The position numbers were made by a program, and so were the translations under genes. A stretch of DNA of 64,000 nt from an uncultured Lachnospiraceae bacterium (GTDB lineage: Bacteria; Bacillota; Clostridia; Lachnospirales; Lachnospiraceae): the NCBI GenBank assembly GCA_951802115.1, contig CATOPL010000007.1:86435-150434 (forward strand), written 5' to 3'. Below are positions 8,983 to 17,843 of the stretch, one piece after another. The notes beneath the pieces are model-generated. The model was not told the origin of the DNA. It was given only the letters and a program-made list of their open reading frames with translations, and ran no database searches. Position 1 is the stretch's first letter, and each line of letters opens with the position of its first letter.

Positions 8983-10011
8983 ATGAAACAAACCACCATC
9001 ATCGTGACCGGCGGAGCAGGTTTTATCGGCAGCAATTTTATTTTTCACATGCTGGACAAGTATCCGCATTACCGGATCGTCTGTCTGGACTGCCTGACAT
9101 ACGCGGGCAATCTGTCCACCCTGGCCCCGGTCATGGACAACCAGAACTTCCGTTTTGTAAAAGAGAGTATTACGGACCGGGAGGCCGTATACCGGCTGTT
9201 TGAAGAAGAACACCCGGAGATGGTTGTAAATTTTGCAGCAGAAAGCCATGTAGACCGCTCTATCGAAAATCCGCAGGTATTCCTGGATACCAATATAATT
9301 GGTACGTCCATCCTCATGGACGCCTGCCGCAAATACGGTATCGGACGTTATCATCAGGTATCCACCGATGAAGTATACGGCGACCTGCCGCTGGACCGTC
9401 CGGATCTGTTTTTCACAGAAGAGACTCCGATCCACACTTCCAGCCCCTATTCTTCCAGCAAAGCAGCCGCAGATCTGCTGGTACTGGCATACCACCGCAC
9501 TTATGGACTGCCTGTCAGCATCAGCCGCTGCTCAAATAACTACGGCCCCTATCATTTTCCGGAAAAACTGATTCCACTGATGATCGCCAATGCCCTCAAC
9601 GACAAACCTCTGCCTGTCTATGGCGCCGGTGAAAATGTCCGGGACTGGCTGTATGTGGAAGATCACTGCAAGGCCATCGACCTGGTGATTCACAAAGGAC
9701 GCGTCGGAGAAGTATATAACATCGGCGGACACAATGAAATGAAAAACATTGACATTGTTAAGATTATCTGCAAAGCGCTCGGAAAACCGGAAAGTCTGAT
9801 CACTTATGTCACGGACCGGAAAGGACATGACATGCGCTATGCCATTGATCCGACCAAGATTCATGAAGAACTGGGCTGGCTGCCGGAAACCAAATTTGCA
9901 GACGGTATCCAGAAAACAATCCAGTGGTATCTGGATCATAAAGAATGGTGGGAAACGATCATTTCCGGCGAATATCAGAATTATTACGAGAAAATGTACG
10001 CAAACCGCTGA
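8983..10011 (+). CDS. rfbB: dTDP-glucose 4,6-dehydratase
   Basis: Converts dTDP-glucose to dTDP-4-keto-6-deoxyglucose, the second step toward dTDP-L-rhamnose. Extended short-chain dehydrogenase: TGGAGFIGSNFI NAD-binding loop, STDEVYGDL substrate block, catalytic YSSSK, and the family marker RCSNNYGPYHFPEKLIP. Length 342 aa is typical. GAGGATAAAAATT precedes the ATG. It shares orientation with rfbD, but the two are 369 bases apart with a structured repeat between them. rfbA and rfbC are absent from the window. Confidence 0.96.
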   Translation: MKQTTIIVTGGAGFIGSNFIFHMLDKYPHYRIVCLDCLTYAGNLSTLAPVMDNQNFRFVKESITDREAVYRLFEEEHPEMVVNFAAESHVDRSIENPQVFLDTNIIGTSILMDACRKYGIGRYHQVSTDEVYGDLPLDRPDLFFTEETPIHTSSPYSSSKAAADLLVLAYHRTYGLPVSISRCSNNYGPYHFPEKLIPLMIANALNDKPLPVYGAGENVRDWLYVEDHCKAIDLVIHKGRVGEVYNIGGHNEMKNIDIVKIICKALGKPESLITYVTDRKGHDMRYAIDPTKIHEELGWLPETKFADGIQKTIQWYLDHKEWWETIISGEYQNYYEKMYANR

Positions 10012-10151
10012 ATGATGTGCTGTTCCAGACTGCAGCTGTCAGGGCAGTCCCCGAAGGACATTCAACACCGGAACGGTTAAAACTGTTTTTGTACAGACAT
10101 ACCTGTACACCATCTGGCAGATAAAGAGCATGTAATGAATTGCAAAATGAC

Positions 10152-10360
10152 ATATCATGATACCAGGGTCAAAAGGTCTAAAATCCGATGCAAGCTTGCT
10201 TGCAAGAGGATTTTTGAACTTGGGACCCGCCAAAAACATGAAAAAGTAGCCCGGTTAGGACGGATTTTGAATGTTTTTGAGGATTGCGGGAGCACAAAGT
10301 GCGGAGCAATCCGGTATCAGAGGGGTCAAAAGACCTTTTGACCCCAACATCATATCATAT
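10152..10360. repeat. MITE-like structured element between rfbB and rfbD
   Basis: Terminal arms GGGTCAAAAGGTCT at 10166-10179 and its exact complement at 10331-10344 enclose about 150 bases; AT-rich flanks are also partly complementary. Inside are GCAAGCTTGCTTGC, a hairpin with GGATTGC/GCAATCC arms (10281-10312) and a 10-bp perfect hairpin GGGGTCAAAA/TTTTGACCCC (10322-10345). There is no open frame of gene-like quality. It could be a small non-autonomous mobile repeat or a structured RNA in the rfbD leader. It ends about 20 bases before rfbD; AGGAGG sits just outside it. Confidence 0.55.
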
Positions 10361-10380
10361 TTTACAGGAGGAAATCACAG

Positions 10381-11319
10381 ATGAAAATATTTGTAACAGG
10401 TGTAGGCGGTCAGCTGGGCCATGACGTCATGAACGAGCTGAACCAAAGAGGTTATGAAGGAGTCGGTTCGGATCTCGCTCCTGCATACAGCGGTATTCAG
10501 GATGGCAGCGCCGTAACAAACATGCCTTATATCCCCATGGACATCACGAATAAGCATTCCGTGGAAGAGATCCTGACCAGACAGCACCCGGATGTGGTAG
10601 TCCACTGCGCTGCATGGACAGCCGTGGATATGGCGGAAGATGACGACAAAGTAGAAAAAGTCCGCCTCGTCAACGCCGTCGGCACTGAAAATATCGCGCT
10701 GGCGTGCAAAAAGCTGGACTGTAAAATGATTTATCTGTCTACAGACTATGTTTTCAACGGACTGGGAGAAGAGCCCTGGCAGCCCGACTGTAAAGACTAT
10801 CAGCCGCTGAATGTCTATGGGCAGACAAAACTGGAGGGGGAACTGGCCGTCGCCAACCACGTAGAAAAGCATTTTATTGTCCGCATTGCCTGGGTTTTTG
10901 GTATCAATGGAAAGAATTTTATTAAAACTATGCTCAACCTGGGGAAAACTCACAACCGTATTACCGTTGTCAACGACCAGATCGGTACTCCGACTTATAC
11001 GTTTGACCTGGCCCGCCTTCTGGTTGATATGCTCGAAACTGACAAATACGGCTACTATCATGCCACCAACGAAGGCGGCTATATCAGCTGGTATGATTTT
11101 ACCAGAGAAATCTTCCGCCAGGCAGCAGAGCTGGGACATCCGGAATACGGCGCGGACCATATCGATGTCGTTCCGGTTACAACAGCCGAATACGGCGCTT
11201 CCAAGGCGACACGGCCTTTCAATTCCCGTCTGGACAAAAGCAAACTGACAGAAAACGGATTCACTCCGCTTCCCTCCTGGCAGAATGCACTGAACCGCTA
11301 TTTGAAGGAAATTCTGTAA
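10381..11319 (+). CDS. rfbD: dTDP-4-dehydrorhamnose reductase
   Basis: Last step of dTDP-L-rhamnose synthesis: NAD(P)H reduction of the 4-keto group. The N-terminus has the family FVTGVGGQLGHDV loop, then VVHCAAWTAVDMAE, LSTDYVFNG and the catalytic YGQTK. Length 312 aa is about 25 longer than most RfbD, with the extra residues between strands 2 and 3 (around 30-55), as in some clostridial members. A good AGGAGG site precedes the ATG. Its leader contains the MITE-like element, so expression may be independent of rfbB. Confidence 0.94.
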   Translation: MKIFVTGVGGQLGHDVMNELNQRGYEGVGSDLAPAYSGIQDGSAVTNMPYIPMDITNKHSVEEILTRQHPDVVVHCAAWTAVDMAEDDDKVEKVRLVNAVGTENIALACKKLDCKMIYLSTDYVFNGLGEEPWQPDCKDYQPLNVYGQTKLEGELAVANHVEKHFIVRIAWVFGINGKNFIKTMLNLGKTHNRITVVNDQIGTPTYTFDLARLLVDMLETDKYGYYHATNEGGYISWYDFTREIFRQAAELGHPEYGADHIDVVPVTTAEYGASKATRPFNSRLDKSKLTENGFTPLPSWQNALNRYLKEIL

Positions 11320-11332
11320 ATCATCCCTATGT

Positions 11333-11381
11333 GAGCGTGTCTGAACGTTACTTTTTGTCGAATGAATGTTCAGATACGCTC
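11333..11381. repeat. Inverted repeat between convergent rfbD and dgt-like gene
   Basis: GAGCGTGTCTGAAC pairs with GTTCAGATACGCTC (one G-T mismatch) over a 21-base loop. The right arm touches the stop codon of the dgt-like gene. There is no clear T-run, so it may act as a transcription boundary or be a small repeat. Confidence 0.5.
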
Positions 11382-12790
11382 TAACGGATCCCTCCTAACT
11401 CCTGATAAAGTGTCTTTGCATAACTGTCCGTCATTCCGCAGACTTCGTCCGTCACCAGAAGAAGCCGCAGATACAGCTTTTGTGTTTCATCTTTTCCAAC
11501 TGCATGAATATGATAGACGGCTCTGTAATTATCCGAAATCACACTCATTATTTTTTCCTGCAACGCCGTCATCGGCTTTCCACTGTCATAAAGAATCGCT
11601 GCATCCACGAATTTTTCCAGCAGAAAATCAAAAACAGCTCCTGCACCGATCTCCAGCTTCAGTATCGGAACGGAGTCAAACACATAACGATATGCAATAT
11701 CTCCCAGCGCTTCCAGCATCATCGTCCCGGACACGCCGTGAAACAGATCATATGTATATTCTCCCGCCATCAGCTGTTGATAATGCGTCACAAATCCTTC
11801 CGTCGCTCTGAATAGCATCTGGCCCTGTACGCGCACCAGCCAGTTTTGCACCGCATTGGAACGAGGCTGATTCATTTCTTTCTCCACTGCTCTTTTATAG
11901 CGCATTGATAAAAGCTCCGTCAGACACCGATATTCCTCATCCTGCTCTTCTATCCTGAAGTCTCTCAGCTCCTGAAGCAGCTGATCATACGAGATACACC
12001 CCTTTTTTACCGCATCCTCAATGTCTGCCGTCTTATAGGCAATATCGTCAGCCGCTTCCAGAAGAAAGGCCAGAGGATGACGTCTTCCAAATGTACCCGT
12101 GCTTTCCTGGATTTCCTGAAAAATCTTTTCATCAGCCAGAAAATATCCCATTTTCTTTGTCCGGATATCACCGCCTGTTTTATCGATTTCCAGCGAAGAC
12201 ACCGGATACTTTATGATCGTCCCCAAAAGCGCCTTGGTCAGATTCATTCCATGTGCATCCACCAGATAGTGAAGCTTCGTCACCAGACGAAGCGCCTGCG
12301 TGTTTCCTTCAAAATGATAAAAATCAGCCTGCATCTGTGGTGTGAGCACCTCCGTCAGCGGTCTGCCCTCCCATCGCAGAAGAGGCATATGTCCACGAAA
12401 CCAGTCCCTGATTGCCGCCTCGCCAAAATGGCCAAACGGCGGATTGCCGATATCATGCAGAAGACCTGCACACTGGAGGATATCACATACATCCGCTTTG
12501 TAAGACGGCAGAAAGCTCCCGTCTTTGATATTCTGCAGAATCTCTTCCGAAACATTCTGTCCCAGCGACCTGGCCAGCGAGGACACTTCCAGCGAATGCG
12601 TCAGTCTGGTGCGAATAAAATCACTCTGATCCAGCGGAAACACCTGCGTTTTATCCTGCAGACGCCGAAAGGACGCACTGCCGATAATTCGATGATAATC
12701 TTTTTCAAATTCTGTCCGCAGATCTCCGGAACCTGACGGTCCTCTGTATTTCCTGATACGCTCCGGACACAGCAGCGCTTCCCACTCCAT
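11381..12790 (-). CDS. dgt: dGTPase-like deoxynucleoside triphosphate triphosphohydrolase (HD domain)
   Basis: Hydrolyses dNTPs to nucleoside and triphosphate, affecting nucleotide pools. The HD metal site is clear: FIRTRLTHSLEVSSLARSLG supplies the first histidine and LLHDIGNPPFGHFGE the HD pair; DDIAYKTADIEDAV supplies the later aspartate. The N-terminal FRRLQDKTQVFPL is the usual dGTPase substrate-loop motif. Length 469 aa fits the family. GGAGG stands about 8 bases before the ATG. It is a single gene. Substrate preference among dNTPs is not predictable, and some relatives act in phage defence. Confidence 0.93.
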   Translation of the reverse strand: MEWEALLCPERIRKYRGPSGSGDLRTEFEKDYHRIIGSASFRRLQDKTQVFPLDQSDFIRTRLTHSLEVSSLARSLGQNVSEEILQNIKDGSFLPSYKADVCDILQCAGLLHDIGNPPFGHFGEAAIRDWFRGHMPLLRWEGRPLTEVLTPQMQADFYHFEGNTQALRLVTKLHYLVDAHGMNLTKALLGTIIKYPVSSLEIDKTGGDIRTKKMGYFLADEKIFQEIQESTGTFGRRHPLAFLLEAADDIAYKTADIEDAVKKGCISYDQLLQELRDFRIEEQDEEYRCLTELLSMRYKRAVEKEMNQPRSNAVQNWLVRVQGQMLFRATEGFVTHYQQLMAGEYTYDLFHGVSGTMMLEALGDIAYRYVFDSVPILKLEIGAGAVFDFLLEKFVDAAILYDSGKPMTALQEKIMSVISDNYRAVYHIHAVGKDETQKLYLRLLLVTDEVCGMTDSYAKTLYQELGGIR

Positions 12791-12984
12791 AATCTCATTC
12801 CTCCATCTTTCCCCTTGTCCGCTGATCCTACGGAACCCTTGTACTTTTTAGTAACTATTCTATCATATGTCACCAATTTTCAACAGAAAATTGATGACCT
12901 GCTTGCGCATCAGCACAATTCATTCTATCACATCTTACCGGCTTTGGAAACTATCCGCACGCCAGTATACCGATCCGTCTTCTC

Positions 12985-14418
12985 CTATACCTGGCTGCTT
13001 CTGTACTGGTTGGGCGTGACTCCCGTTTCTTTTTTAAAAAGAGTACAGAAATACTTCGCATCCGGATACCCTACCTGTTGGCAAATCAGATTGATTTTCT
13101 GATTCGTATTTTTCAGAAGCAGCTTGGCTTTCTCTATCCGGAGGGCAGTAAGATAATTCACAAAAGTCGCAGAGGTCTCTTTCATAAAAATCTTGCTCAG
13201 ATACTGCGGAGTAATCTTCAGCTTTTCCGCAACAGAATTCAGGGAGATCTGCTCTGCATAATGCTCGTTCATCTCGGAGATTGCCTGTCTTACAAATCTG
13301 GAATACTGATCCATACTGTCATTCGGATCCTCCTGAAAATATTCCCGTATGCAGTCGGTGATCTCCGTAAAGGTTTTTGCCCGGGATAATCTTTCCACCG
13401 CCAGAAAATAACGCCGTTTTGAGCCCTTTTTCAAAAGTCCGGATACGGCAGTCATCCGAATTGTCCTGGGATGCTCATGTCTCTTGCGCATCTCCTCCAT
13501 ATGCCGGATCAGCAGCTCTTTATATTCTCCATACGAATGCTGGCATTGAAGTTTCCGGAGTTTGGACTGGATATATTCATCCTCCTGGTCCGGCCCTCCT
13601 GTATGCTCCATAGCCGGCGTATAGTTGATAAAACGGGACGTATATGTGATGGACCAGATCACCGCTTCCTGTAACCTGTCCCATACAGCTTTTATCGAAT
13701 CTACCGTCTGAAGACTCTGGATGGTGTAAACACATATAACGTTTTCAAAATCCTTCAACAAAGCATTCAGTCTGGCAATGGCCATATGATTGACCGCATG
13801 GTCCCGGAAGCCGATGCAGATACCCCGGTACTGCTTGTCCGGCAGGTATGACAGATACAAATCCCTTTCCTTCAAAAGTGTCTTTTCCATCTCCTCCGGA
13901 AGCTTAGAAGTTCCGCTCATGTACAGCACTGCGAAGAAGCACTCTGTATACTGCATATGTGAGATCCGGTATCCTAGCGCTTCATCATCTGCTTCTGAGA
14001 ACAGATAGCTCATATGCGGATCTTTCTTTTCATTCACCAGCTTTTCCCTTGCCGCTTCCTGAAGATAACGCTGCAGGAGCGAAAGAAATTCCTCTGGTAT
14101 GATGGGTTTTAGAATATAGTCTGTAACCCCGTACCGGATGGCTTGCTGAGCATAAGTAAAATCCGCATAACCGGTGAGCAGGAGAATTTTTCCCCGAAAA
14201 TTCCTGCACTGAAGCTTTTCAGCCATGGAAAGACCATCGCATCCTGGCATACGGATATCGCTGATGACGATATCCGGCAGCATCCGGAGCGCTGTTTGGT
14301 ATCCTTCCAGTCCGTCTTTGCAGACATCGACCTCAATCGAAATATCATGTTGACGAATCAGCTCTGCAAGCCCCTCTCTGGCGTCTCGTTCATCTTCCAC
14401 GATCAGTATCTTATACAT
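12985..14418 (-). CDS. AraC-type response regulator (YesN-like)
   Basis: Cytoplasmic DNA-binding partner of the adjacent kinase. Receiver domain residues 1-120 with acidic pocket E8-D9, phosphoacceptor D54 in VISDIRMPGCDG and conserved K in YILKPI. A middle region of about 230 residues precedes a C-terminal AraC double helix-turn-helix ending QVGYPDAKYFCTLFKKETGVTPNQYR. Length 477 aa is typical of YesN types. GGAGG is correctly spaced only for the ATG at 14418, not for the ATG nine bases earlier. It overlaps the kinase by eight bases. It probably activates the ABC importer and glycosidase genes that diverge from the pair. Confidence 0.92.
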   Translation of the reverse strand: MYKILIVEDERDAREGLAELIRQHDISIEVDVCKDGLEGYQTALRMLPDIVISDIRMPGCDGLSMAEKLQCRNFRGKILLLTGYADFTYAQQAIRYGVTDYILKPIIPEEFLSLLQRYLQEAAREKLVNEKKDPHMSYLFSEADDEALGYRISHMQYTECFFAVLYMSGTSKLPEEMEKTLLKERDLYLSYLPDKQYRGICIGFRDHAVNHMAIARLNALLKDFENVICVYTIQSLQTVDSIKAVWDRLQEAVIWSITYTSRFINYTPAMEHTGGPDQEDEYIQSKLRKLQCQHSYGEYKELLIRHMEEMRKRHEHPRTIRMTAVSGLLKKGSKRRYFLAVERLSRAKTFTEITDCIREYFQEDPNDSMDQYSRFVRQAISEMNEHYAEQISLNSVAEKLKITPQYLSKIFMKETSATFVNYLTALRIEKAKLLLKNTNQKINLICQQVGYPDAKYFCTLFKKETGVTPNQYRSSQV

Positions 14419-16252
14419 GCTGCGCATCCTCCATTTCTCTCACCGGAATAAAAAGCTTGAATACCGTCGCTCCCCGGCCTGACGTGACCATGAGGCGATG
14501 TCCCGGATAATAATTTCTCATGCGGTAAAAGATATTAGAAAGTCCGATACCCTGAAACGTCTCTGCCTGCTGGTGGAAGAACCGGTTGAGTGCATCCGTC
14601 TGCTCTTTTGTCATTCCGGTTCCATTGTCCTCAATACAGATCCGGAGGTACTTCTCTTCTCTGCCCAGAATACGAAAAGTAATCTTTATCTTTCCTTTCC
14701 AGGAAATGCTTTCAAAACCATGGAGCAGTGAATTTTCCAGAAAAGGCTGAAGAAGAAGCTTATGGATCTGCAGCCGTTCTGCTCCCGGCTGTACATGGAG
14801 ATCGTACAAGAATGAATTGTGATACCGGATTTTCTGAAGTTCCAGATATTGCTGAAGCCACCGAATCTCATTTTCTATGGGTACCACTTTATTCATATCA
14901 TAGACCGTATATCGCAGAATATATGCCAGACGGTTCAGCTGTTCACTCACATCTCTGCAGTCCTCCCGGATGGCCAGCCAGTTGATGGAATCAATGGTAT
15001 TAAACAAAAAATGCGGATTGATCTGCAGCTCCATGGATTTTAGTTCCGCTTCACAGGCAGCTTTGGTAATTTCCAAGATATGCTCATACTGTCTTCTGTT
15101 TCTTTCCAGAAGATTCCGAATCAAAGCCAGCATACGGTCCACCGACTCACCAATCACCTTGATCTCATTGCGGCAGTTGATATCCATACTTATATTCAGA
15201 TGACTTTCGTCCACCTGGTCCACCTGCCTCGCCATTCGCTCCAGAGAGCCAACAAAATTCCTGCACAGGAGAAACGCTCCGAACAATGAACCTACCAGAA
15301 GCAGCAGAATAATAACAAGCGTGCGGATCCACAGGGTATTCAAATCCCTGTGCAGCAACCTGTAATCTACAATATTCAAAAGCTTCAAATTAAAATGGTT
15401 CACATACGACATGGAGAAGAGATAATCACCCTGGCGCATGCTTTTTCCGTCCTCCAGAAGCGATAAATCAATCTCTTCGTATTCCGGAATACTTGAAAAC
15501 GCATATCCTCCTGGAACATCCCGCGAACAGATCAGATGATCTGTCTCATTCAGCAGGATTTTGTCCGAATACGGAAAAGTATGAGAAGTAGGATTATTGA
15601 TTTCCCGGTCGATCTTTGAAGGATCAATAAACAGAAAAAGATATCCCACCACTTTCAGATTTCCATAGTCCATCAAACGGTTTGCAAGAAAGAAACAGGG
15701 GTATTGTTCATCGTACCAGTCTTCTTCCGCAGAAATCATATGATAAAGCAGCATATCGGAAGCCATCAGCTGTTCTTTCAGCTCTTTTTTATTTTCCTGA
15801 AAATAGCGGATAACAGATTCTGTACTTTCCCTTCCCTCCGCATACAAATAGGAGCTTCCCCGATCGCTGATGATCCCCACCGCCTTGATCTCCGGCCTCA
15901 TCATCATATTAGAACGGATAATTGTTGTCATAGCGTCCGACAGACGATTATACCGAACGGAAGTCTCCGGCACTTCATTCATCTGAGTCACGGTATTAAC
16001 ACAGACGGTATCTGTTGCAAGCTGAAAAAACAGCTGCTGATATGTACTCAGTGTGTTGTTCAAAAGGTTTGTTGTCAGAATCAGATTATCTTCCAGAAGA
16101 ATAGTATCTTTCATCTGCAGTTTCCTGCTGGTCGCTGAATAGTTAAACATCTGTACAAAAAAGACAGGAAGTACCGTGATAAAAAAAAGGAGACCTACGA
16201 TTTGATATCGGATTTTGAACATCCCATCTTTAAATTTTCGTAACAGTTTCAT
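14411..16252 (-). CDS. Sensor histidine kinase (YesM-like, LytS/His_kinase type)
   Basis: Membrane sensor, probably for an extracellular sugar or a liganded binding protein. A first membrane helix (about 16-38), an external region of about 270 residues, a second helix (about 308-332), a HAMP segment, then the cytoplasmic kinase: phosphoacceptor histidine near residue 414 in QINPHFLFNTIDSINW, and the ATP-binding N box LLQPFLENSLLHG. Length 613 aa is standard. AGGAGG precedes the ATG. It is the first gene of the kinase-regulator pair and is transcribed divergently from the ABC binding-protein gene, a common arrangement for sugar importer control. Confidence 0.93.
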   Translation of the reverse strand: MKLLRKFKDGMFKIRYQIVGLLFFITVLPVFFVQMFNYSATSRKLQMKDTILLEDNLILTTNLLNNTLSTYQQLFFQLATDTVCVNTVTQMNEVPETSVRYNRLSDAMTTIIRSNMMMRPEIKAVGIISDRGSSYLYAEGRESTESVIRYFQENKKELKEQLMASDMLLYHMISAEEDWYDEQYPCFFLANRLMDYGNLKVVGYLFLFIDPSKIDREINNPTSHTFPYSDKILLNETDHLICSRDVPGGYAFSSIPEYEEIDLSLLEDGKSMRQGDYLFSMSYVNHFNLKLLNIVDYRLLHRDLNTLWIRTLVIILLLLVGSLFGAFLLCRNFVGSLERMARQVDQVDESHLNISMDINCRNEIKVIGESVDRMLALIRNLLERNRRQYEHILEITKAACEAELKSMELQINPHFLFNTIDSINWLAIREDCRDVSEQLNRLAYILRYTVYDMNKVVPIENEIRWLQQYLELQKIRYHNSFLYDLHVQPGAERLQIHKLLLQPFLENSLLHGFESISWKGKIKITFRILGREEKYLRICIEDNGTGMTKEQTDALNRFFHQQAETFQGIGLSNIFYRMRNYYPGHRLMVTSGRGATVFKLFIPVREMEDAQHV

Positions 16253-16280
16253 CCTCCACCTCCTGTTATGATATAACTAA

Positions 16281-16309
16281 ATTATAAAAAGTATATGGAT
16301 AACAGTCAA
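16281..16309 (-). promoter_or_regulatory. Promoter of the YesM/YesN operon
   Basis: On the minus strand TTGACT, 17 bases, TATAAT. Predicted start lies about 20 bases before the kinase ATG. Confidence 0.7.
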
Positions 16310-16330
16310 CAAACATTAAAAAACAAGAAC

Positions 16331-16359
16331 TTTACTTGTATAATTTAACGGAATAATAT
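16331..16359 (+). promoter_or_regulatory. Candidate promoter of the sugar ABC operon
   Basis: TTTACT, 17 bases, TAATAT, about 90 bases before the binding-protein ATG. The match is modest, consistent with a promoter needing an activator such as the YesN regulator. A second possible -10 (TATGAT) lies further downstream. Confidence 0.4.
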
Positions 16360-16449
16360 TAAAAAAACGGAATATTCATTCGTGATTTTTTCAGTTATGA
16401 TAAGAACATCTTACAACTCAGACCAACTATTAATCAAGGAGGGAAAAAC

Positions 16450-17757
16450 ATGAAAAAGAAAAGACTTGCAGCCATGCTTCTGGCCGGACTTATGACACTA
16501 TCCGTTATCGGGTGCGGATCTTCCGGGCAAACTCAGACGCCAGACAACAGTTCTTCTGAAAACAGCAGTGCAGAAAATAACGCTGCGACACAATCGGAAA
16601 ATGACATTTCTGGTGAACAGACTACGATCCAAATGTGGTATCATATTTCTCCTGACCAGGCCGCTGTACTCCTGAGTATGATTGACGAATTCCAGACTCT
16701 TCATCCGGACATCAAAGTCGAGACACAGAGCGTTGCTTTTGCAGAAATCAAAAAACAGCTCTCCATCGGCGTTGCCGCTAATCAGCTCCCGGATGTCACT
16801 CTGTGCGACACGGTCGACAATGTTTCTTTTGCAGCCATGGGCGCCGCCGTGGATATTACGGAAGAAGTGGAAGCCTGGGGAGAGATCGACAACTATTATG
16901 ACGCTCCGAGATCATCCGCTGTCTATGAAGACAGATACTACGGCGTTCCGTATTACAGCAACTGTCTGGCGATCATGTACAACAAAGACATTTTCGATGA
17001 AATGGGCCTTGCCTATCCGACCAGCGAATGGACCTGGGACGAATTCAAAGATCTGGTGGCAAAAACCACCACGCCGGATCATTACGGACTGACCATGTCC
17101 CTGATCAAATCAGAAGAAGGTACTTTCAACGTTCTTCCATTCATCTGCCAGGCGGGAGCCAACTGGGATTCTCTGAATTCTGACGGAGCTAAGGAAGCGC
17201 TGACCATGATCAATGATTTCTACCAGAACGGCTATATGAGTAAAGAGCTTATTTCCATGACTCAGGCAGATATGTGCGCGTCTCTGTTCGCCACCGGCAA
17301 ATCCGCCATGATGGTGGCCGGCAGCTGGCTGAACACCAATATCCAGAACGAGAACCCGGATCTGAACTATGATGTCGTCCTGTTCCCGACCAACAAATCA
17401 GCAACATCTCTCATCGGCGGCGGTAACATCATGATGATGAAGGACGATCACAAGGCAGCTGCATGGGAACTGATGAAGTTTTTGAGCAGTAAAGAAAATT
17501 CTCTGAAGTACTGTGAAGACGCCGGATATATCTCCCCCAGAACCGATGCAGTAGCAGAAAGCAGCGTATGGCAGGACGACCCGATCCTTTCTGTCTACAC
17601 GAAACAGCTTGCAGAAGCTATGCCCCGCGGACCACATCCCAAATGGCCGGAGATCTCAAGCGCGCTCCAGTTTGCCTATCAGGATGTCCTGTCCGGAACC
17701 TCTTCTGTAGAAGATGCTCTGAACAAAGCGGCCGCAGAGATCGAAGAGATTAAATAA
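16450..17757 (+). CDS. Extracellular sugar-binding lipoprotein of an ABC importer (family 1)
   Basis: Captures a carbohydrate outside the membrane and delivers it to the permeases encoded next. The signal peptide ends in a lipobox LSVIGC, with the acylated cysteine at about residue 22, followed by a Ser/Asn/Glu-rich tether. The mature part has the solute-binding pattern TTIQMWYHISPDQ, LPDVTLCDT and KSAMMVAGSWL. Length 435 aa is normal. AAGGAGG precedes the ATG. An intrinsic terminator-like hairpin after the stop probably makes this gene more abundant than the permeases. The ligand is likely an oligosaccharide processed by the GH31 enzymes, by context only. Confidence 0.94.
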   Translation: MKKKRLAAMLLAGLMTLSVIGCGSSGQTQTPDNSSSENSSAENNAATQSENDISGEQTTIQMWYHISPDQAAVLLSMIDEFQTLHPDIKVETQSVAFAEIKKQLSIGVAANQLPDVTLCDTVDNVSFAAMGAAVDITEEVEAWGEIDNYYDAPRSSAVYEDRYYGVPYYSNCLAIMYNKDIFDEMGLAYPTSEWTWDEFKDLVAKTTTPDHYGLTMSLIKSEEGTFNVLPFICQAGANWDSLNSDGAKEALTMINDFYQNGYMSKELISMTQADMCASLFATGKSAMMVAGSWLNTNIQNENPDLNYDVVLFPTNKSATSLIGGGNIMMMKDDHKAAAWELMKFLSSKENSLKYCEDAGYISPRTDAVAESSVWQDDPILSVYTKQLAEAMPRGPHPKWPEISSALQFAYQDVLSGTSSVEDALNKAAAEIEEIK

Positions 17758-17770
17758 CCGTATGACCATT

Positions 17771-17812
17771 GGCGCCGCAGACAGCAGCATTTGTACTCTG
17801 CGGTGCCTTCTT
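17771..17812 (+). terminator. Attenuating hairpin between binding-protein and permease genes
   Basis: GGCGCCGCAGA pairs with TCTGCGGTGCC (one G-U), followed by TTCTTT. Partial termination here is a usual way to set binding protein above permease levels. Confidence 0.65.
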
Positions 17813-17843
17813 TATGTCCGACACAGATAAAAAAAGAAAGGTG

